Assembly: GCA_026129465.1 (NCBI GenBank)
Contig: JAHCIA010000001.1
Location: 2,821,503-2,885,502, forward strand
Length of the DNA: 64,000 bases
Source: Flavobacteriales bacterium
GTDB lineage: Bacteria > Bacteroidota > Bacteroidia > Flavobacteriales_F > PHOS-HE28
Reading direction: 5' to 3'
Shown here: piece after piece, positions 55,621 through 64,000 of the stretch
Layout of the letters: each line of letters opens with the position of its first letter
Numbering within the stretch: the first letter of the stretch is position 1
The notes under the pieces: model-generated
Databases searched by the model: none
Told to the model about the DNA's origin: nothing
What the model saw: the letters and a program-made list of their open reading frames with translations, nothing else
Position numbers and translations under genes: made by a program

Positions 55621-55652
55621 GAAAGGCCTGCTCCGGAAGGGGTGGGCCTTTC
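55621..55652 (+). terminator. Terminator-like hairpin after yceI
   Basis: GAAAGGCC (55621-55628) pairs with GGCCTTTC (55645-55652) around a 16-base loop, followed by TGTTATT. Probably ends the pirin-yceI transcript. Confidence 0.6.
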
Positions 55653-55706
55653 TGTTATTGTGACCCTGCTCAACGATCGATCGAGGCGGCTTGCACATCT
55701 TGCGGC

Positions 55707-57368
55707 ATGTTGGACCTGCGCACCGAGGAAGTCCTTCAACTGCGCCGGAGCGTGGCGCGAACGCATGGGCAGGAGCGCTGGACCATGCTGCTCGCCGCGC
55801 TCGACCGCCCCATCCGCACCCCCAAGGCCCTCAAGGAGTGGCACGATCTGCTGCTCTTCCTGCTGGCCCATCCGATCGATGCCGCCGAGTATGATGCCGT
55901 GACCACTGCGTTGGATCGCGTGGCCGTCATCGCCCGCGACATGTTGCGGCGCGGTACACGCCACCGCCACAACTTGAGCAACTCAGGTCTGGAGGGTACA
56001 CCGCTGCAAAGCACCTTCACCCATCGGCTTACGCGCTGGATGCTGGAACGCTGGGGCGATCGCATGGAGCTCTTGTCCGTGGAAGCCCCCATGGATGAGT
56101 TCGTCGAGCTGCTGCGCCTGCTGCTGCCACAGGCCGAAATGGAGACCGTGGACCAACCCGCGGTGGACGTGCATGGACTGCTCGACCGCACCTTCGGTCC
56201 TTCGCCTGCGGTGCAACTGTGGCGATTGGTCGATGGACTCGACAAGCTGCGTGTGGACGATCGTACGCGCGAACACCTGTGGGCGCGCATGCAGGTGTAT
56301 GTGAAGGTGGAAGGCGCATCCGGCTGTGGGATGACCTTCGCGCGATGCCCGGTCGCAGCGCCGCACTACCTGTCCACCGGGTTGCAGCGCGGCGTTGACC
56401 TGCATGCGGTGGTGGATGAGCCCGTCGAAGGCCCGGTAAGCTTGTCGGCCGCCCAACGGAAGGCATTGATCGGTACCGCCCGCACCGTGCTCGCCACCCT
56501 GCACCGCGAGACCGACCCGGTGACATTCGCCGGAGCGGTGGAGTTCTTCGACATGGGCCGTGGTCTGCGCATCGCGCTCTTCCATCTCGATGTGGAGCAC
56601 CGGCTGCCCTTCGACAGCTACGTGGGCTTCATGGCTTTCCGCAACGGTGTGCCCATGGCCTACGGTGGCGCGTGGATCTTCCCCGGCAGGAGCAAGGTGG
56701 GCATCAACGTGTTCCCCGCCCTGCGGGGTGGCGAGAGCGCCTGGTTCTTCGCGCAACTGCTGCGCCTCTACCGCCAACGCTTCGGGGTGGCCCGTTTCGA
56801 GGCGGAGGACTACCAACTGGGGCACAACAATCCGGATGGACTGAAGAGCGGCGCGTACTGGTTCTACTACCGCATGGGTTTCAGGCCGGTGACCAAGGCG
56901 CACCAACGCACGGCGGAGCGGGAGTTCAAGAAGCTATCCACCCGCAAGGATCACCACGTGCCGCTGAAGCTGCTGAAGGAGCTGGTGGAGCACGGACTGG
57001 AACTGGTCATCGCGGAGCATGATACACCCATCACCGATACGGCGGCACTCACCAAGGCCATGCAACAGCATGTGGTGGAGCGGTATGCGGGTGATCGCGC
57101 ACTGGCCATGCGCCATGCTTTGGAGCGACTGGGGCGGGTATTGCCGCTGGGCGATCTGGCGGAATGGTCATCGCAGCAGCGCGCCGCCTTGTATCTGTGG
57201 GCGCTACCACTGGACATGGTGCCCGATCTTGAGAGGTGGTCAGCAGGTGAGCGGAAGCGGCTCGTGGCCATCATGGGCAGCAAGGGAGCGGTCTCGGAGA
57301 CGAAGCACCAAGCGCTGCTTTCCCGGCTGCCACGGCTGCTGCATGCTTGGTCGGCCCTTGCAGGGTGA
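55707..57368 (+). CDS. Unknown 553-residue protein with GNAT-like segment
   Basis: 553 residues, no signal peptide or spans. The N-terminal third is helical. The middle (about 280-420) contains AYGGAWIFPGRSKVGINVFP then GGESAWFFAQLLRLYRQRFG and SGAYWFYYRMGFRPV, reminiscent of acyl-CoA N-acyltransferase folds, where a final YxxMGFxP strand is common. The C-terminus is helical. The GNAT likeness is my inference from strand pattern only; I recognise no named family. It lies between yceI and the SQR-like gene on the same strand. Confidence 0.7.
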   Translation: MLDLRTEEVLQLRRSVARTHGQERWTMLLAALDRPIRTPKALKEWHDLLLFLLAHPIDAAEYDAVTTALDRVAVIARDMLRRGTRHRHNLSNSGLEGTPLQSTFTHRLTRWMLERWGDRMELLSVEAPMDEFVELLRLLLPQAEMETVDQPAVDVHGLLDRTFGPSPAVQLWRLVDGLDKLRVDDRTREHLWARMQVYVKVEGASGCGMTFARCPVAAPHYLSTGLQRGVDLHAVVDEPVEGPVSLSAAQRKALIGTARTVLATLHRETDPVTFAGAVEFFDMGRGLRIALFHLDVEHRLPFDSYVGFMAFRNGVPMAYGGAWIFPGRSKVGINVFPALRGGESAWFFAQLLRLYRQRFGVARFEAEDYQLGHNNPDGLKSGAYWFYYRMGFRPVTKAHQRTAEREFKKLSTRKDHHVPLKLLKELVEHGLELVIAEHDTPITDTAALTKAMQQHVVERYAGDRALAMRHALERLGRVLPLGDLAEWSSQQRAALYLWALPLDMVPDLERWSAGERKRLVAIMGSKGAVSETKHQALLSRLPRLLHAWSALAG

Positions 57369-57428
57369 CGTCCGTCACTGTCGTTGGCCTGTGGAACGTG
57401 GAGCTTTGACCCAACTATCCACGCGATC

Positions 57429-58697
57429 ATGGCACTACCGCACTACGACATCCTCATCATCGGTGGCGGCACCGGTGGCATCATGACCGCCGCGCAACTG
57501 CGCCGCAAGGACAAGAAGCTCCGCATCGCGGTGATGGACCCCGCGAAGGACCACTGGTACCAACCGGCCTGGACGCTGGTGGCGGCAGGCACCTTCGACA
57601 TGAAGGCCACGCGCCGCGACGAGGCCAGCGTGATCCCGCCCGGCGTGGACCACCTCAAGGAGTACGCGGCCACCTTCGAGCCGGAGGCCAACACCGTGCG
57701 CACCAAGGAGGGCAACGTCTATACCTACGGGCACCTGATCGTGGCATCGGGCATCCAGATGAATATCGACGACCTGCCCGGCCTGCGCGAAGCGCTCCAG
57801 ACCGAATTCGTGTGCAGCAACTACCTCGACCCGGAGAAGACCCACCGCGTGATGAAGAACTTCAAGGGTGGCGTGGCGGTCTTCACCCAGCCCAGTACGC
57901 CCATCCGATGCGGCGGCGCACCCCAGAAGGCGGTCTATCTGGCCGATGAGTTCTTCCGCAAAAGCGGCGTGCGCGACAAGACCAAGCTCGTATTCGCCAC
58001 GCCCGGCTCGGTGATCTTCGGTGTGCAGCCCTTCCGCGCCGCGCTGGAGGACGTGATCCGCAAGAAGGAGATCATCTTCAAGGCCTTCTACAACCCCGTG
58101 AAGATCGATCCGGTGAAGCGGGAGATCCACTTCAAGTGGAGCAAGCCGGGGGACAACCACTGCACGATCGCCGAGGAGCAAGGCTTGCCGGAGAGGATCG
58201 AGGGCGAGAGCACCATCGTGATGAAGTACGACATGCTGCACCTGGCCCCGCCACAAAGCGCACCGGACTTCGTGCGCCACTCCCCGCTGGCCTATGCCGA
58301 TGGCCCGAACAAGGGCTGGCTGGAAGTGGACATCAACACCCTGCAGCACAAGCGCTATGCGAACATCTTCGGCCTGGGCGACAGCGCCGCCCTGCCCACC
58401 GCCAAGACCGGAGCGGCCATCCGCAAACAGGCACCGGTGGTGGTGGCCAACATCCTGCAACGCATCAAGGACGGCAAGCTGTCCCCTGTGAAGTACGAGG
58501 GCTACAGCAGTTGCCCGCTGGTGACCGGCTACGGCAAGATGCTCCTGGCCGAGTTCAAGTACGACAACGTGCGCGACAGCGACCCTTTATTGAGCAAGCT
58601 CTTTGACACGGGCAAGCCGCTGTGGAGCATGTGGGTGTTGAAGAAGTACATGCTGCCCTGGCTGTACTGGAACCGGATGCTGAAAGGGACGATGTGA
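57429..58697 (+). CDS. Sulfide:quinone oxidoreductase-like flavoprotein
   Basis: 422 residues. N-terminal FAD motif IIGGGTGGIMTAAQLRRKD, WYQPAWTLVAAG typical of the SQR family, and the second FAD contact IFGLGDSAALPTAKTGAAIR. Two candidate redox cysteines are visible, in TPIRCGGAPQKA and YSSCPLVTGYG. The C-terminus PLWSMWVLKKYMLPWLYW could anchor it to the membrane. Function: oxidises sulfide, passing electrons to quinone; the SQR subtype is not certain. Followed by a hairpin terminator. Confidence 0.9.
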   Translation: MALPHYDILIIGGGTGGIMTAAQLRRKDKKLRIAVMDPAKDHWYQPAWTLVAAGTFDMKATRRDEASVIPPGVDHLKEYAATFEPEANTVRTKEGNVYTYGHLIVASGIQMNIDDLPGLREALQTEFVCSNYLDPEKTHRVMKNFKGGVAVFTQPSTPIRCGGAPQKAVYLADEFFRKSGVRDKTKLVFATPGSVIFGVQPFRAALEDVIRKKEIIFKAFYNPVKIDPVKREIHFKWSKPGDNHCTIAEEQGLPERIEGESTIVMKYDMLHLAPPQSAPDFVRHSPLAYADGPNKGWLEVDINTLQHKRYANIFGLGDSAALPTAKTGAAIRKQAPVVVANILQRIKDGKLSPVKYEGYSSCPLVTGYGKMLLAEFKYDNVRDSDPLLSKLFDTGKPLWSMWVLKKYMLPWLYWNRMLKGTM

Positions 58698-58726
58698 GCA
58701 CAGGGTCACCGGCCGCTTGAAGCGGA

Positions 58727-58754
58727 ACGGCCCGCATCCTGCGATGCGGGCCGT
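58727..58754. terminator. Bidirectional hairpin between SQR-like gene and convergent T9SS gene
   Basis: ACGGCCCGCATC, CCTGC-type loop (4 bases), GATGCGGGCCGT: a perfect 12-base-pair stem between two convergent stops. No long T-run. Confidence 0.7.
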
Positions 58755-58775
58755 CGTCTGCGATCCCGGTGTGGA

Positions 58776-59720
58776 TCACTGCTTGATCACGGGATGTACG
58801 GACCCCATGTCCTGCCCTGCGATGCGCACGAAGTAGAGGCCGGCCGGCATGCCGGAGAGATCGATCTCCGCGCGCGCCTCCTGGCCCGGCATCAGGAATT
58901 GCCGCGGCGCAAGCACTTCGCGGCCGGTCACATCATGGATCGCGAGCGTGTTGTGTGGCGCGGCACCCGTTGCGGTCACCGTGATGGGACCTACCGTGGG
59001 ATTCGGGTAGAGGTTCACCACTGGCGCATCCATTTCACCCATGCCAACGGTGGTCATGTCCACGAAAGTGACATCATCGATGTAGTAGCGCGTCTGGTCA
59101 CCACCGGCGTAGGGATAGAAGTTGACCCCGCCGAGCTGGTTGGGACCTGCTGCGCCGTTGGACTGCACGTTGGTCTGCCACATGGCCGCCGGGTTGCCAT
59201 TGATCGCCATGCCGGCCTGGTAGGTGTCCAGGTCGATCCCGATGGTGACATTGAACCACTGGTCCTGCGGGTACTGCACCAGCATGGCCGTCACGTTGGA
59301 GGTGTACTGGATGCCACCGTTCGCGCGGAAGGTCACGTCCACGGCCCAGCTGCCGGTGGAGACCATCTCCTGATGCTGCAGGTTGAAATAGCCACCGAAT
59401 CCCTGGGGGATGTACATGTTCCACGAGAGGACATAGCTGCCGGAAGTGCGGTCGCCGAGGCGCAGGATGATGTCGCCGGGACCACCGTTCGCCGAGGTGG
59501 AATTGAACCGCGCACTGATGGTACCGGAAGCGGCCTGTTCATTGCTCAGCGGAACATCCTCCGCCATGCTGCCTGACCAGGTGGCCCAGGGAAGCCCCAA
59601 GGTGGCCACCAGCATCTGGCCGTTGTTGTAGGCGTCGAAATCCTCCGATATCAACACCACCTGGGGTGTGGCGATGATCGGGAGTGCGAGCGCGAGGATC
59701 AGGTGTAGGTGTTTGATCAT
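58776..59720 (-). CDS. Secreted jelly-roll-like protein with T9SS sorting domain
   Basis: 314 residues. A signal peptide ends near PIIATPQ. The body (EDFDAYNNGQMLVATLGLPW to YYIDDVTFVDM) looks like a concanavalin-type beta-sandwich, as in LamG-like surface proteins. The C-terminus, VVNLYPNPTVGPITVTATGA to GLYFVRIAGQDMGSVHPVIK, is a T9SS sorting domain. The substrate is unknown. Convergent with the SQR-like gene across a hairpin. Confidence 0.85.
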   Translation of the reverse strand: MIKHLHLILALALPIIATPQVVLISEDFDAYNNGQMLVATLGLPWATWSGSMAEDVPLSNEQAASGTISARFNSTSANGGPGDIILRLGDRTSGSYVLSWNMYIPQGFGGYFNLQHQEMVSTGSWAVDVTFRANGGIQYTSNVTAMLVQYPQDQWFNVTIGIDLDTYQAGMAINGNPAAMWQTNVQSNGAAGPNQLGGVNFYPYAGGDQTRYYIDDVTFVDMTTVGMGEMDAPVVNLYPNPTVGPITVTATGAAPHNTLAIHDVTGREVLAPRQFLMPGQEARAEIDLSGMPAGLYFVRIAGQDMGSVHPVIKQ

Positions 59721-59828
59721 GAGGATGAGGGTTTTGGTGAATGTGATGGAAAGTTAACATTTACTCCATGCGTTGCCCTTTCAGCGGGGCATGCGTTCCC
59801 GCATGCGTCATGGTCGCGTCAGATGAGC

Positions 59829-60938
59829 TCAACGGGCGATCATCAGCCGAAGCAGGGCCTGGTGATCTTGGGAGCGCACTTCCATCTGGTAGGGTCCCGG
59901 TTCCAGGTGGCCCACGGCGATGGCCCCTCCGGGTCCGGAGGTGATCGCTTCCAGCATGATCCCGCGCGCATCGTACAAGCGGACGGTCGCAGCGTGCTCC
60001 AGTCCCAGGATCCGCACAAGGTCCGAGGCCGGGTTGGGCGAGAGCCGCCATGGCGCTTCCGCCGCTGTCCCGCGCATGCCCACGGTGCTGTCCAGTTTCA
60101 GCGACCACAACCGGGCCGGTCCGCCGAAACCGCTCTCGCTGCTGATGTAGACCGAATCCGGCGCATGCCAGGCCACACCTTCCGTTTGCGTGAAGGGCAG
60201 TGCCACGTCGTGCCGGATCGCCTGGCCCTGGAAGAACCCGTTGCCGGAGTAGTCCGACAAGCGCCACACGAAGGGCATCAGGATGTTCGTGTAGCCGAGC
60301 AGCACCACGCGGCCCTGGACCGGGTCGTAACTGGCATCGGTGACCAGCCCCTGGGTGTCGAGGATCGTGCGTGGTGCGGCCAGGTGGTCGCCGGGGATCG
60401 CGGGCAGGGCGTATAGTTTCGTTCGCGCATCAAGCCACCGCTTGGTGAATAGGAACAGGCTGTCGTCCTTGGCGATGAAGGCCTCGAGATCCCAGTTGTT
60501 GGCCTGGTTGGCCGGGGTGAAGTCGGTCTGGTCCGCGTAGGCGAAACGGATCGTGTCCACCAATATGCTGGTGACACCGGGATCGATCAGTTGCGACAGC
60601 GGGAAACGGAAGATGCGCAGGTCGGTGCGGTTCCCCAGGTTGTTGCCGAAGTCGCCCACGTACACCCATTCCCCATCGTGTGTCACGGCCTCCCAGTCGA
60701 TGTTGGAGGTGTTGGTGAGCGTTACTTCGCGCACCACCGCACCGGTGGCGGGTTCCACTTGGTACAGCTTCGCTTCGTTCCAACTGTCGTTGTGGGTCCA
60801 GAGCGCGCCGTCCACCACGATCAAGCCACTGGATTCCGGGACCGCAGGACCCAGCGTGCTCAGCAACGTGGGCGCCAGCGGCTGTGCTGCCGCGAAGAGC
60901 GGAAGCAGCGGAATGGCGAGGGCTAGTCGCATGGTCAT
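59829..60938 (-). CDS. Secreted propeller-like protein with T9SS sorting domain
   Basis: 369 residues from MTMRLALAIPLLPLF (a second ATG at 60932; a longer frame reaches 60965). A signal peptide ends near FAAAQ. The body has repeated strand segments such as GLIVVDGALWTHNDSWNEAK, DGEWVYVGDFGNNLGNRTDL and DDSLFLFTKRWLDARTKLY, resembling a beta-propeller. The C-terminus, RLSPNPASDLVRILGLEH to LEPGPYQMEVRSQ, is a sorting domain. It is divergent from the GT87-like gene. Confidence 0.82.
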   Translation of the reverse strand: MTMRLALAIPLLPLFAAAQPLAPTLLSTLGPAVPESSGLIVVDGALWTHNDSWNEAKLYQVEPATGAVVREVTLTNTSNIDWEAVTHDGEWVYVGDFGNNLGNRTDLRIFRFPLSQLIDPGVTSILVDTIRFAYADQTDFTPANQANNWDLEAFIAKDDSLFLFTKRWLDARTKLYALPAIPGDHLAAPRTILDTQGLVTDASYDPVQGRVVLLGYTNILMPFVWRLSDYSGNGFFQGQAIRHDVALPFTQTEGVAWHAPDSVYISSESGFGGPARLWSLKLDSTVGMRGTAAEAPWRLSPNPASDLVRILGLEHAATVRLYDARGIMLEAITSGPGGAIAVGHLEPGPYQMEVRSQDHQALLRLMIAR

Positions 60939-61002
60939 GCAATGATAGGCAGCCAGGCAGGCCAAGGACGTGCGCTATCTTGCCCGGCGCAGCATCCGCC
61001 AC

Positions 61003-62292
61003 ATGCCCACCACGAAGCCTGACGTGACCAGGATCCTGTTCCAAGGCCTTGGTGTCGCGCTGCTCTTCAGCCTTGCCATCGATCTGCACCTCACCTTGAA
61101 GTATGGCGGGGTGGACCTGCGCGACAAGGTGGTGGGGGCGCGCAGCATCGTGGAAGGCCGTTCGCTCTACTTCGATCCCTGGCGCCCCGGCGAACCGGAG
61201 CGCTTCGCCGATCCCATGGTGCCGCCCGGGGCGGAGATGACACGCTATACGGGCACACCCTTCCAAGCCTTGGTGATGGCGCCTCTGGGTGCGCTGTCCT
61301 TCAGGCAGGCGCGCCTCGTCTGGCTCTTCGTGCAGTACGGTCTGCTGCTGCTCGCGATCATCCTCGCGCACCGGGCCTTCGCCATGCCGGGCCGCGATAC
61401 CGTCATCGCCACCACCGCGATCGCCTTCGTGCTGCTGGCAAGCACCTCCTGGCACCTGCATGTGGAGCGCGGGCAGGTCTATGTCATCTTCACCTTCCTC
61501 ATCGCGGCGCTGTTCTCCGCGCTGGCCCAGAACCGCATGGGCATGGCGGGTGTGCTTTGCACGCTGCTCGTCCTGTTCAAGCCCACCTACGCCGTGATGC
61601 TGCTGCCGCTGGTGTTGCGGCTCACCTGGCGCATGGCGGCCGGTGCGGCGGGGACCATCGCGGGCATGGTCGGCCTGTTCGCCTTGCTGCCCAACGGCCT
61701 GCGCGCCTGGGTGGAGTACCGCGACGCCATGACCATCTGGAGCGGCCTGATCGGCCGGGGTGAGCCGCCTTCCATGGCACCCGATGCTTTCGTCTATCCG
61801 GAAACGATCGAAGGACTCGCCAACCTGGGCCACCACCACCCGATGGAGTTCGAGAACGGCTCCATCGGCACCATCCTCTATGCCAAAGGCCTGTTGCTGC
61901 CGGGTTGGATGCCCTATGCGGTCCTCGTCGCCATCCTGTTGTTCGCCGGGCTGTGGTACGGCCGTTCGCTGTTGCGGGCCGGCCGCGCCGAGTTGCTGTT
62001 GCTCGGCTTCTGCTGCTGGACGGTGCTGATGATGCTGCTGCCCGTACCGCGCTTCGACTACCAATTGGTCCACTGGACCGCACCGGTCATCTTCCTGCTG
62101 CTCACCTGGCGCGAGCGCTCCTTCAACTGGAACATCGCGCTGCTGCTGGCCGCCGCCCTGGTGCTCGGGGCCTGGTCGCTGTTGCCGGTGAATGTGTTGC
62201 TCGCCGAGCTGGTCCTGCTGCTGGCCGCCTTCGTTCAGCTGCACCGGAGGCTGCGCACCGCAACACATCCGATGCCTGCTCCGGCGAGCTGA
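61003..62292 (+). CDS. GT87/DUF2029-like polytopic membrane protein
   Basis: 429 residues with about ten membrane spans. A periplasmic loop after the first span carries conserved-looking charged residues (YGGVDLRDKVVGARSIVEGR, LYFDPW), and TGTPFQALVMAPLGAL follows, as in GT-C fold glycosyltransferases of the GT87/DUF2029 group, which use polyprenyl-linked sugars. The ATG at 61003 is preferred to a GTG at 60970, because a TATCTTGC promoter-like word lies between them. The acceptor is unknown. Confidence 0.82.
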   Translation: MPTTKPDVTRILFQGLGVALLFSLAIDLHLTLKYGGVDLRDKVVGARSIVEGRSLYFDPWRPGEPERFADPMVPPGAEMTRYTGTPFQALVMAPLGALSFRQARLVWLFVQYGLLLLAIILAHRAFAMPGRDTVIATTAIAFVLLASTSWHLHVERGQVYVIFTFLIAALFSALAQNRMGMAGVLCTLLVLFKPTYAVMLLPLVLRLTWRMAAGAAGTIAGMVGLFALLPNGLRAWVEYRDAMTIWSGLIGRGEPPSMAPDAFVYPETIEGLANLGHHHPMEFENGSIGTILYAKGLLLPGWMPYAVLVAILLFAGLWYGRSLLRAGRAELLLLGFCCWTVLMMLLPVPRFDYQLVHWTAPVIFLLLTWRERSFNWNIALLLAAALVLGAWSLLPVNVLLAELVLLLAAFVQLHRRLRTATHPMPAPAS

Positions 62293-62311
62293 GCCGGCCC
62301 CGCGGTCCGGT

Positions 62312-62319
62312 TATCTTCG
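62312..62319 (+). promoter_or_regulatory. Promoter-like TATCTTCG before ileS
   Basis: TATCTTCG lies 28 bases before the ileS ATG, a plausible -7 position. It is one of the TAnnTTCG motifs seen before several genes in this window. Confidence 0.45.
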
Positions 62320-62347
62320 CGCCCTCTCCGCCAAGCGGCGGCCCGCC

Positions 62348-64000
62348 ATGGACAAGCGTTTCCCGCAGTACGATGAACTCGACCTGACCAAGGTCGCCGA
62401 GGAGGTCCTGAGGACCTGGGAGGAAGAGAAGACCTTCGAGGAGAGCCTGCGTCTACGGAAGGACGCACCGCCTTTCGTGTTCTACGAAGGCCCGCCCAGC
62501 GCCAATGGCCTGCCCGGCATCCACCACGTGATGGCGCGCACCATCAAGGACATCTTCTGCCGCTATCAAACGCAGAAGGGCATGCGCGTGGAACGCAAGG
62601 CCGGCTGGGACACCCACGGCCTGCCGGTGGAACTCGGCGTGGAGAAGGAACTCGGCATCACCAAGGAGGACATCGGGAAGACGATCTCCATCGCCGACTA
62701 CAACGCCAAGTGCCGTGAGGCCGTGATGCGCTACACCGATGTGTGGAACGACCTCACCAAACGGATCGGCTTCTGGCTCGATCTGGAGCATCCATACATC
62801 ACGTACAAGACCAAGTACATCGAGAGCGTGTGGTGGCTGCTGAAGCAACTGCACGAGAAGGACCTGCTCTACAAGGGCTACACCATCCAGCCATACAGCC
62901 CCGCGGCCGGCACGGGCCTCTCCTCGCACGAGCTGAACCAGCCCGGCACCTACAAGCCGGTGAAGGACACCAGCGTGGTGGCCATGTTCAAGGTGGAGCG
63001 GGACGAGAAGAGCGAGTTCCTCTTCGAGGACGCTTTCGGCGATGTGTTCATACTGGCCTGGACCACCACGCCGTGGACCCTGCCCAGCAACACCGCGCTC
63101 ACCGTGGGGCCCAAGCTGGAGTACGTGCGCGTGAAGACCTTCAACCCCTACACGCACGAGCCGCAAACGATGCTGCTGGCGAAGGCGCGGCTCAACGCGT
63201 ACTTCAGCGAGAAGAACCAGGATGCTTCATTCGACGACTACAAGAAGGACGGCAAGAACATCCCCTGGACCATCATCGGCGAATGCACGGGCAGGGAACT
63301 GGAAGGCATCCGCTACGAGCAGTTGTTGAAGTACGCCCAACCCGCCGATGGCGATGCCTTCAAGGTGATCACCGGTGACTTCGTCACCACCGAGGACGGC
63401 ACCGGCGTGGTGCATACCGCACCCAGTTTCGGCGCGGACGACCAGCGCGTGGCGAAGCAGCACGGCATCGGTTCGCTCACCCTGGTGGACCTGCAGGGAC
63501 GTTTCACGAAGGAGATGGGCGAGTTCGCGGGCCGGTACGTGAAGAACGAGTACTACCCCGAGGGTCAGGCGCCCGATAGGAGCATGGATGTGGAGCTCAG
63601 CATCAACCTGAAGGAGATGGCCCGCGCCTTCAAGGTGGAGAAGTACGAGCACAACTACCCGCACTGCTGGCGTACGGACAAGCCCATCCTTTACTACCCG
63701 CTGGACAGCTGGTTCGTGCGCGTGACGGCGAGGAAGGACCAGCTGATCGCATTGAACAACGAGATCAACTGGAAACCCCAGAGCACCGGCACCGGCCGCT
63801 TCGGCAACTGGCTGGAGAACCTGCAGGACTGGAACCTCTCGCGCAGCCGCTACTGGGGCATCCCGCTGCCCCTCTGGCGCACCGAGGGTGGCGGCGAAAC
63901 GATCTGCATCGGTTCGCTGAAGCACCTGAAGGAGGAGATCACCAAGGCCATCGCGGCGGGCGTGATGAAGGCCGACCCCTACGCCGCCTTCGACCCGGCG
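62348..64000 (+). CDS. ileS: Isoleucyl-tRNA synthetase, N-terminal half (cut by window edge)
   Basis: 551 codons open to the window end. Starting MDKRFPQYDELDLTKVAEEV, it has the class I HIGH motif as PPSANGLPGIHHVMART, the CP1 editing domain with AWTTTPWTLPSNTALTVG and HTAPSFGADDQRV, and WNLSRSRYWGIPLPLW. The GIHHV variant and the layout match the long eukaryotic-type IleRS (IleS2), common in Bacteroidota and often mupirocin-tolerant. The KMSKS loop and anticodon domain lie outside the window. Confidence 0.95.
   Translation, partial: MDKRFPQYDELDLTKVAEEVLRTWEEEKTFEESLRLRKDAPPFVFYEGPPSANGLPGIHHVMARTIKDIFCRYQTQKGMRVERKAGWDTHGLPVELGVEKELGITKEDIGKTISIADYNAKCREAVMRYTDVWNDLTKRIGFWLDLEHPYITYKTKYIESVWWLLKQLHEKDLLYKGYTIQPYSPAAGTGLSSHELNQPGTYKPVKDTSVVAMFKVERDEKSEFLFEDAFGDVFILAWTTTPWTLPSNTALTVGPKLEYVRVKTFNPYTHEPQTMLLAKARLNAYFSEKNQDASFDDYKKDGKNIPWTIIGECTGRELEGIRYEQLLKYAQPADGDAFKVITGDFVTTEDGTGVVHTAPSFGADDQRVAKQHGIGSLTLVDLQGRFTKEMGEFAGRYVKNEYYPEGQAPDRSMDVELSINLKEMARAFKVEKYEHNYPHCWRTDKPILYYPLDSWFVRVTARKDQLIALNNEINWKPQSTGTGRFGNWLENLQDWNLSRSRYWGIPLPLWRTEGGGETICIGSLKHLKEEITKAIAAGVMKADPYAAFDPA

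Noticed and set aside
60430..62268. 612-codon frame antisense to the GT87-like gene
   Set aside because: Extremely Gln/His/Gly-rich, spans two real genes on different strands, no recognisable domain.

Overview
The window looks like a chromosome segment from a high-GC member of the Bacteroidota, probably an uncultured environmental Flavobacteriales. Supporting signs are six secreted proteins with type IX secretion (T9SS) C-terminal sorting domains, a cytochrome b558-type sdhCAB operon, LytS/LytTR two-component pairs, TAnnTTTG/TAnnTTCG promoter-like motifs close to start codons, few Shine-Dalgarno sequences, and eukaryotic-type IleRS. The taxonomic call is inference; no rRNA or tRNA gene is visible.

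Layout. 1-7.4 kb: end of a tRNA uridine hydroxylase gene (trhO), then the tyrosine-catabolism genes hmgA and hppD. These two are separated by about 4.4 kb of accessory DNA: an IS-broken PIN-like gene, a VapBC-type pair and a ParE/RelE-type pair, each followed by a copy of the same dispersed repeat. 7.4-20 kb: core genes (PPK2 kinase, aspS, guanine deaminase, MtfA-like peptidase, sdhCAB, Xaa-Pro aminopeptidase) plus a secreted beta-propeller protein. 20-25 kb: a LytTR regulator, a 1024-residue propeller histidine kinase and a small lipoprotein in overlapping frames. 25-34 kb: a helical-repeat protein, thiL, a large T9SS protein, a sufA-like gene, sufB, a DUF2905 gene and a nucleotidyltransferase pair. 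34.1-51.9 kb: a visibly more AT-rich accessory block with a second kinase/regulator pair, a second copy of the same IS inside another gene, secreted repeat proteins (one split by a nonsense codon) and an unknown envelope gene cluster. This block lies between a displaced dxs 3' fragment and the intact dxs gene. 52-64 kb: dxs, a pirin-like protein, yceI, an unknown 553-residue protein, a sulfide:quinone oxidoreductase-like gene, two T9SS proteins, a GT87-like membrane protein and the first half of ileS.

Functionally the core genes serve aerobic heterotrophic metabolism: tyrosine breakdown through homogentisate, succinate dehydrogenase, Fe-S assembly, the MEP pathway and polyphosphate-driven nucleotide phosphorylation. 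The most unusual material is non-coding or mobile: repeat-delimited toxin modules, two precisely reversible IS insertions, the dxs-bounded block, and low-complexity inverted repeats placed inside operons just before start codons.
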